From the NCBI GenBank assembly GCA_946615455.1, contig CAMOHN010000062.1:1-6387 (forward strand): 6,387 nt of DNA, read 5' to 3'. A program made the position numbers and the translations under genes. This document shows positions 5,345-6,387 of this stretch, piece after piece (position 1 is the stretch's first letter; every line of letters starts with the position of its first letter). Below the pieces are notes generated by a model. That model was not told the DNA's origin. It ran no database searches and worked only from the letters and a program-made list of their open reading frames with translations. This stretch comes from an uncultured Bacteroidales bacterium (lineage in GTDB: Bacteria > Bacteroidota > Bacteroidia > Bacteroidales > Paludibacteraceae).

Positions 5345-6387
5345 ATGCAACATTATTTAGCCTATTTGGATTCCATGATTGCGCATTACCCCGAGCAGGC
5401 TGCTCTGGTGGATTATGCAGGGGACGACGCAAAACGGTACACTTATCGGCAACTCGGGCAGCAAATCCGTCATTTGGGTTTGCTGTTTGAGCGTTTGGGG
5501 CTGAAGGCAGGCGACAAGATTGCTTTGGCAGGTCGCAACTGCGCCAACTGGGCGGTGGCCTATTTGGCAGTGGCTGCCTATCGTGGGGTGATTGTGAGTA
5601 TCTTGCAGGACTTTGTGGCGCAGGATATCAGCCGTTTGTTAAGCCATTCGGATAGCCGCATGCTCTTTGTTGGACCTTTTGTGTGGGAACAACTGAAAAA
5701 AGAGGAGTTGCCCGATATGGAAGCGGTGGTGTCGTTGTCCGACTTCTCACTGCTGTGCGGCACGGACGAGGCATGGCGTACATGGGAAGCGTGGAAAGAG
5801 TTACCATTGTCCGAAGACGAGTTTGAGGGTTTTTGTACCTACAACTTGGACGACTTGGTGCTCATCAACTACACTTCCGGTTCGACGGGCAATCCAAAGG
5901 GTGTGATGCTGACCAACCGCTCGTTGAGCAACAATGTGGAGGTGGGTCGTGAGACGCTGCCTGTTCTGCCCGGCGAGCGCATTGTGTCCATGTTGCCGTT
6001 GGCGCACATGTATGGTCAGGTGTGCGAGTTACTCTACCCGTTAGTGTCGGGTTGCACGGTCTATTTCTTGTCACGTACACCAACTCCCGCCATTCTACTC
6101 AAGGCTTTGCAGGATGTGCAGCCCTATTTAGTGGTAACCGTCCCGTTAGTCATTGAGAAAATCTACAAGAAGCATATTGCTCCGAAGGTAAACAAGCGCA
6201 ATGTGCGTTTCTGGTGGCATGTACCCGGTGTGGGCGACATCATTCGCGCGGTGGTCAAGCGCAACCTCAAGCGCACCTTCGGTGGTCAGTTGCGTTATTT
6301 CATTTGCGGCGGTGCAGCCATTGATGTGGATGTCGAACAGTGTCTGATGGATGTGCGCTTTCCCCTGTCGGTGGGCTACGGCATGAC
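5345..6387 (+). CDS. AMP-forming acyl-CoA synthetase-like protein, second tandem copy (3' end outside the window)
   Basis: An open frame runs from the ATG at 5345 to the window edge, giving 347 full codons plus part of the next. It is clearly related to the preceding gene: GDKIALAGRNCANWAVAYLAV (57-77, in two blocks), a P-loop YTSGSTGNPKGVMLTNRSLS at 176-195, MLPLAHMYG at 216-224, VPLVIEKIYKKH at 266-277, FICGGAAI at 319-326, and GYGM-T at 344 onward, which is the start of A5. About 200 residues carrying A7, A8 and A10 should lie beyond the edge. The P-loop is more standard (TSGSTGNPKG) than in the first copy (TSGTTSSPKG). The N terminus is slightly shorter and the stretch around 132-168 has diverged, so the substrates may differ. 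The 9-nt gap to the first copy points to co-transcription. Incompleteness is due to the window, not to a visible mutation. Confidence 0.88.
   Translation, partial: MQHYLAYLDSMIAHYPEQAALVDYAGDDAKRYTYRQLGQQIRHLGLLFERLGLKAGDKIALAGRNCANWAVAYLAVAAYRGVIVSILQDFVAQDISRLLSHSDSRMLFVGPFVWEQLKKEELPDMEAVVSLSDFSLLCGTDEAWRTWEAWKELPLSEDEFEGFCTYNLDDLVLINYTSGSTGNPKGVMLTNRSLSNNVEVGRETLPVLPGERIVSMLPLAHMYGQVCELLYPLVSGCTVYFLSRTPTPAILLKALQDVQPYLVVTVPLVIEKIYKKHIAPKVNKRNVRFWWHVPGVGDIIRAVVKRNLKRTFGGQLRYFICGGAAIDVDVEQCLMDVRFPLSVGYGM

Noticed and set aside
5801..6083. Short overlapping minus-strand frames opposite the second acyl-CoA synthetase
   Set aside because: They are shadows of the conserved P-loop region of a + strand gene that is open to the window edge.

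Overview
The window looks like a chromosomal piece from a member of the Bacteroidota, probably order Bacteroidales. Both intergenic regions carry promoters of the Bacteroidetes type (TTTG, about 20 bp, TAnnTTTG). Start codons are preceded by A-rich leaders with no clear Shine-Dalgarno sequence. The proteins have the flavour of Bacteroidales enzymes, for example the LGPSGQNIYPEEIE motif of the acyl-CoA synthetase. No finer placement is possible from the sequence alone. All genes lie on the + strand.

Layout. Positions 1-168 hold a strong hairpin terminator of an upstream gene outside the window (18-50) and a promoter (-7 element at 117-124). Three tightly packed genes follow, probably one operon: a YhcH/YjgK/YiaL-family sugar anomerase-like protein (169-624), a 1,4-alpha-glucan branching enzyme of the eukaryote-like GH13_8 type (632-2701), and glucosamine-6-phosphate deaminase NagB (2716-3525). 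The gaps are only 7 and 14 nt. The glgB/nagB junction is a purine-rich run of degenerate heptamers that also encodes the end of the branching enzyme.

The 169-nt intergenic region 3526-3694 is dense. It has a possible weak terminator, three phased T4-N2-C3+ units, two related inverted repeats 30 bp apart, a near-ideal Bacteroidetes promoter (TTTG-N20-TACTTTTG) and a short leader. The leader can form two mutually exclusive hairpins and carries a 10-bp direct repeat. This region drives a second unit of two tandem paralogous AMP-forming acyl-CoA synthetase-like genes (3695-5335, and 5345 to the window edge, where the second gene is cut off at its A5 motif).

How they fit together. NagB turns glucosamine-6-phosphate into fructose-6-phosphate, and YhcH-type proteins act on sugar anomers, including sialic acid in characterised members. 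The first unit may therefore link amino-sugar use to carbohydrate storage through the branching enzyme; this link is inferred from gene order only. The second unit activates carboxylic acids, probably fatty acids, and has its own control region. I saw no mobile element, CRISPR array, tRNA or rRNA. The window is mostly ordinary metabolism. The parts most worth a second look are the 3526-3694 control region and the unusual companions of the branching enzyme.
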